Below, in pieces: positions 62,219 through 64,000 of a DNA stretch of 64,000 bases. This DNA is from AP-16 sp963755055 (GTDB taxonomy: Bacteria > Pseudomonadota > Alphaproteobacteria > Rhizobiales > Xanthobacteraceae): the NCBI GenBank assembly GCA_963755055.1, contig CAVWIS010000045.1, positions 53,171-117,170 of the forward strand, written 5' to 3'. The notes under the pieces were generated by a model. The model ran no database searches. It was not told the origin of the DNA and saw nothing but the letters and a program-made list of their open reading frames with translations. The position numbers and the translations under genes are program-made. Within the stretch, counting starts at the first letter, position 1. Every line of letters begins with the position of its first letter.

Positions 62219-62453
62219 CGCAGTCCGATACGAAACCGGGGTTTCCTGGTCTCTGAGGAATAACTCGCAATGTGCCGGCATTTCCGCGGGTTCAAATGCG
62301 AGGCATGCGGTCTCTGCCGCCAGCCAGGGTCGCAATAGCGTCGATTCGGGCTCCCGGTCTCTGGGCTCTCCAAAGCCGTTCCTGGCAAAGATCCGGGAGC
62401 CTGGAGTAAAGCCTGAATGGTGATGAGTCAGCCGAGCGGAGAACCTGTGTCAC

Positions 62454-62488
62454 GAAAAAAATCCCCGGTCGGGATGCCGAGCCGGGGA
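62454..62488 (-). terminator. Rho-independent terminator, minus strand
   Basis: On the minus strand ATCCCCGGC-CGG-type arms form a 12-bp stem with one mismatch around a short loop, followed at once by seven T (62460-62454). No clear gene ends just before it, so its source gene has probably been lost. Confidence 0.65.
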
Positions 62489-62822
62489 TCAAGGTGAAGG
62501 AAAAGCCGCAGGGATCACGCACCCATGCAGCCACCTCGGCTTGTTCCGATTTCCGTCTGTGCCGCGCGGCTGCATCGCCGCAGCGAGCGTGGCCGCTTCG
62601 AGGGTGCAGCTATCCCGCACGGGCGGGCGGTCGGTCACCCCGTTTCTGATGCTTTGACCCCATAAACGGACGTCAACTCGCCGTCAGTTCACGGCTGGCG
62701 CCCCCGATCTGCTATGAAGAGGGCCGAGACAGACGTTCTGCGCTTGCGGCAATCGGCTGGCTCAGGGAGCGAAGCGAGTAGAGCCCGATCTGCCGCAGGC
62801 AGACGCGCTGGAACCGAATACA

Positions 62823-62866
62823 ATATGAGCCCGAGTCCGCATATATGAGCCGGAATCCGCTTATAT
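62823..62866. repeat. two imperfect tandem repeats rich in ATATGAGC
   Basis: ATATGAGCCCGAGTCCGC is followed directly by ATATATGAGCCGGAATCCGC. The second copy continues with TTATAT. It may be a recombinase or IS end site; nothing further supports a function. Confidence 0.4.
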
Positions 62867-62904
62867 TCCTACCGACAGAGCGGTAAGAGGACTCTCGATC
62901 GTGA

Positions 62905-63063
62905 ATGGAAGGCTATCGCGTCTGCCGGATGCACGGTGCTCGTGGTGGTGCGCCGACCGGCAAGCGGAATGGGAATTATCGGAATGGCGGTTACACGAAG
63001 TCGCTGACCGCAGCCCTTCGCTTATTTAAGGCATGTGCTCGGATAGTTCGGAAAATGGATTAA
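62905..63063 (+). CDS. 52-residue HGGxR-type small protein
   Basis: The ATG at 62905 opens MEGYRVCRMHGARGGAPTGK, then RNGNYRNGGYTKSLTAALRL and ends KMD. The C-R-M-H-G-A-x-G-G-A-P-x-G-K-R-N-G-N-Y-R-x-G-G pattern recurs in many short proteins of accessory DNA in alphaproteobacteria. The usual HGG is here NGG. The Cys-x2-His could bind metal. Function is unknown; this copy may be shortened at the N-terminus. Confidence 0.6.
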   Translation: MEGYRVCRMHGARGGAPTGKRNGNYRNGGYTKSLTAALRLFKACARIVRKMD

Positions 63064-63215
63064 ATCGGTGAAGGGTTGGGCACGGCGTTGGGGGAACTAG
63101 CCGCCCGACGGCGGGTTAGGTTTTCGCCCCGGCAGTGCCGCGGCCTGCTGGGGCTCGTTGATGTGCCCGCGGATGCGCGAATGGTGCGGGGCGGGTATGC
63201 CGGACGATCCGCATG

Positions 63216-63425
63216 TTAGTCCCCCGTACTCTGCTGGGAGGCCTTGTCCGCCGCGCGGGTGGTGCGCCAGCCGGGCAGCGCGGCCCGCTGGCGGCGCCCC
63301 ACGGTCTCAAGCCAAACCCAACGCCATCGGCCGGCATCATCCACGGTCACCGCGACGGGCCTCCACGCGTACCACGGCTCGAAGTCGTAGGTGTCCCGCC
63401 AGGGCTTGAACGTGCGTGAACGCAT
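63216..63425 (-). CDS. small accessory-region protein rich in Trp
   Basis: The 69 residues include WRDTYDFEPWYAWRPVAVTV and RWRWVWLETVGRRQRA. The alternating aromatic/beta pattern (DTYDFEPWYAWRPV...WVWLETV.RR) resembles short hypothetical proteins of prophage-like or island DNA. There is no functional assignment. Another minus-strand gene lies upstream at 63900. Confidence 0.5.
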   Translation of the reverse strand: MRSRTFKPWRDTYDFEPWYAWRPVAVTVDDAGRWRWVWLETVGRRQRAALPGWRTTRAADKASQQSTGD

Positions 63426-63639
63426 CCCAGTCGCTTCCCAGTTCTAGGGGCGGCGCTATGTTCGTCAAGAAAATCCAGCAATATCAACGGTCGCGCTAGC
63501 AATGACCATCAGTCTCCGAGGCTGATGGCTCGATGATAGCACCGCATCGCCCGTCGCGCCTGTCTCATCTCCAGCACGAGCAGGCACCTGTCGATGCCGG
63601 TCAGTAGCCTCCGCCAGAACCGAGCCATCACTCAGTCTA
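63426..63639. other. 214-bp gap, nothing recognised
   Basis: No gene or convincing structure is seen between the two small minus-strand genes. Confidence 0.4.
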
Positions 63640-63900
63640 TTACGCTATTACGCTGATGGCTCTTCGTAGACGTCGTAGCCGGGTCGTATCGACACCGCTG
63701 GCCGGCGGTAGCCGCTCCTGTTCATCCCCGATGCTCCATTCCGGTCTTTGCCGCTCCACCTCGTGGATGACGACGCAGCCGTGCTCCCGCAGCGCGTCCT
63801 TAAAGGCCTCGATGATCAGGTCCGGGTTCGAGTGGATGCGCAACGTTCCGTCCCAAAGCGCGGCGATGATCGCCTTGTCGACCTTGCTAGGCTCAGCCAC
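63640..63900 (-). CDS. small accessory-region protein, unknown function
   Basis: I take the GTG at 63900 as start because GGAGG stands seven bases before it; the frame then reads MAEPSKVDKAIIAALWDGTL. RIHSNPDLIIEAFKDALREH and GCVVIHEVERQRPEW follow, and the protein is 86 residues. It resembles no enzyme I know. The bases upstream to 64000 may belong to a further minus-strand gene (NPAWRAELARRYMSLQNPAW in one frame) that runs out of the window. Confidence 0.5.
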   Translation of the reverse strand: MAEPSKVDKAIIAALWDGTLRIHSNPDLIIEAFKDALREHGCVVIHEVERQRPEWSIGDEQERLPPASGVDTTRLRRLRRAISVIA

Positions 63901-64000
63901 GAAAACCTCCAAAATTGCCCCGTGGTCCAGGCCGGGTTCTGCAGCGACATGTACCGGCGCGCAAGCTCGGCGCGCCAGGCCGGGTTCGTCTGGCGCCGGC

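Noticed and set aside
63216..63900. A prophage at the right edge
   Set aside because: Only small unassigned proteins are visible; no integrase, capsid, terminase or lysis gene can be recognised in the window.

Overview
The window reads as chromosomal DNA of a GC-rich alphaproteobacterium, most likely of the Hyphomicrobiales near Bradyrhizobium, Rhodopseudomonas or Pseudolabrys. The grounds are a MASE1/HWE-type histidine kinase, a Usg protein, a livHMGF operon that carries a DUF6867-type gene, groESL behind a CIRCE element, a FixK/FNR-type box, and palindromic intergenic repeats of kinds common in that order. The assignment is inference from gene content; no rRNA marker is present. Layout: 1-5 kb holds a broken rpe end, a BASS-type transporter, a DadA-like oxidoreductase, a vapB scrap, a NylC/DmpA-type self-cleaving peptidase and a CcdA-like protein. 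5-10.7 kb is a minus-strand livHMGF-DUF6867-livK operon whose permease and ATPase genes carry many single-base indels. 10.9-15 kb is a 4-hydroxyphenylacetate-type monooxygenase pair (hpaB, hpaC) with an AraC/HpaA-type regulator, and a Fic toxin with its small antitoxin sits between the two enzyme genes. 15-24 kb has a secreted PAAR-like protein, a TPR protein, the sensor kinase, an FAD monooxygenase, a ModA-like binding protein, a response regulator and a family of 49-bp hairpin repeats. 24-27 kb resembles a hydroxypyridine/aromatic catabolic group (CMD family, NicC-like, PcaD-like). 27-36.5 kb is a form II CO-dehydrogenase-like molybdenum hydroxylase (small, large, FAD subunits) with its MoxR, vWA, two XdhC-type and one MoeA/MobA-type maturation genes, plus a FixK/FNR box and a small Cys-rich gene. 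36.5-38.4 kb is a repeat-bounded cassette with a double-glycine-leader peptide and a Cys-rich partner, then a Uma2 protein. 38.5-44 kb has groESL, usg, a CNT nucleoside transporter, a cyclophilin-like protein and an SDR. 44-51 kb has a GGDEF/EAL protein and an Anbu operon (ATP-grasp, alpha-E, transglutaminase, Anbu). 51-59.8 kb has a feruloyl-CoA-synthase-like ligase, a CinA-domain protein, a TetR-controlled EmrAB-type efflux pair, an exported SnoaL-like protein, a Tat-type intradiol dioxygenase and a phosphoribosyltransferase. An intact tRNA-Leu(UAA) at 59.86 kb marks the edge of a gene-poor stretch with IS630, IS21 and transporter remnants, a tRNA-Met 3' fragment and a few small genes. How the parts fit: much of the window serves uptake (liv, ModA-like, BASS) and breakdown of aromatic or N-heterocyclic compounds (HpaBC, NicC-like, PcaD-like, feruloyl-CoA synthase, intradiol dioxygenase) and efflux of toxic compounds. 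The best candidates for undescribed biology are the double-glycine peptide cassette (36.5-37.8 kb), the FixK-boxed Cys-rich small protein (31.0-31.3 kb), the Anbu operon, whose substrate is unknown, and the Fic module wedged between hpaB and hpaC. Single-base indels recur in otherwise well-conserved genes (rpe, livF/G/M/H, the TPR gene, groEL, nupC), so sequence error must be excluded before any is called a pseudogene.
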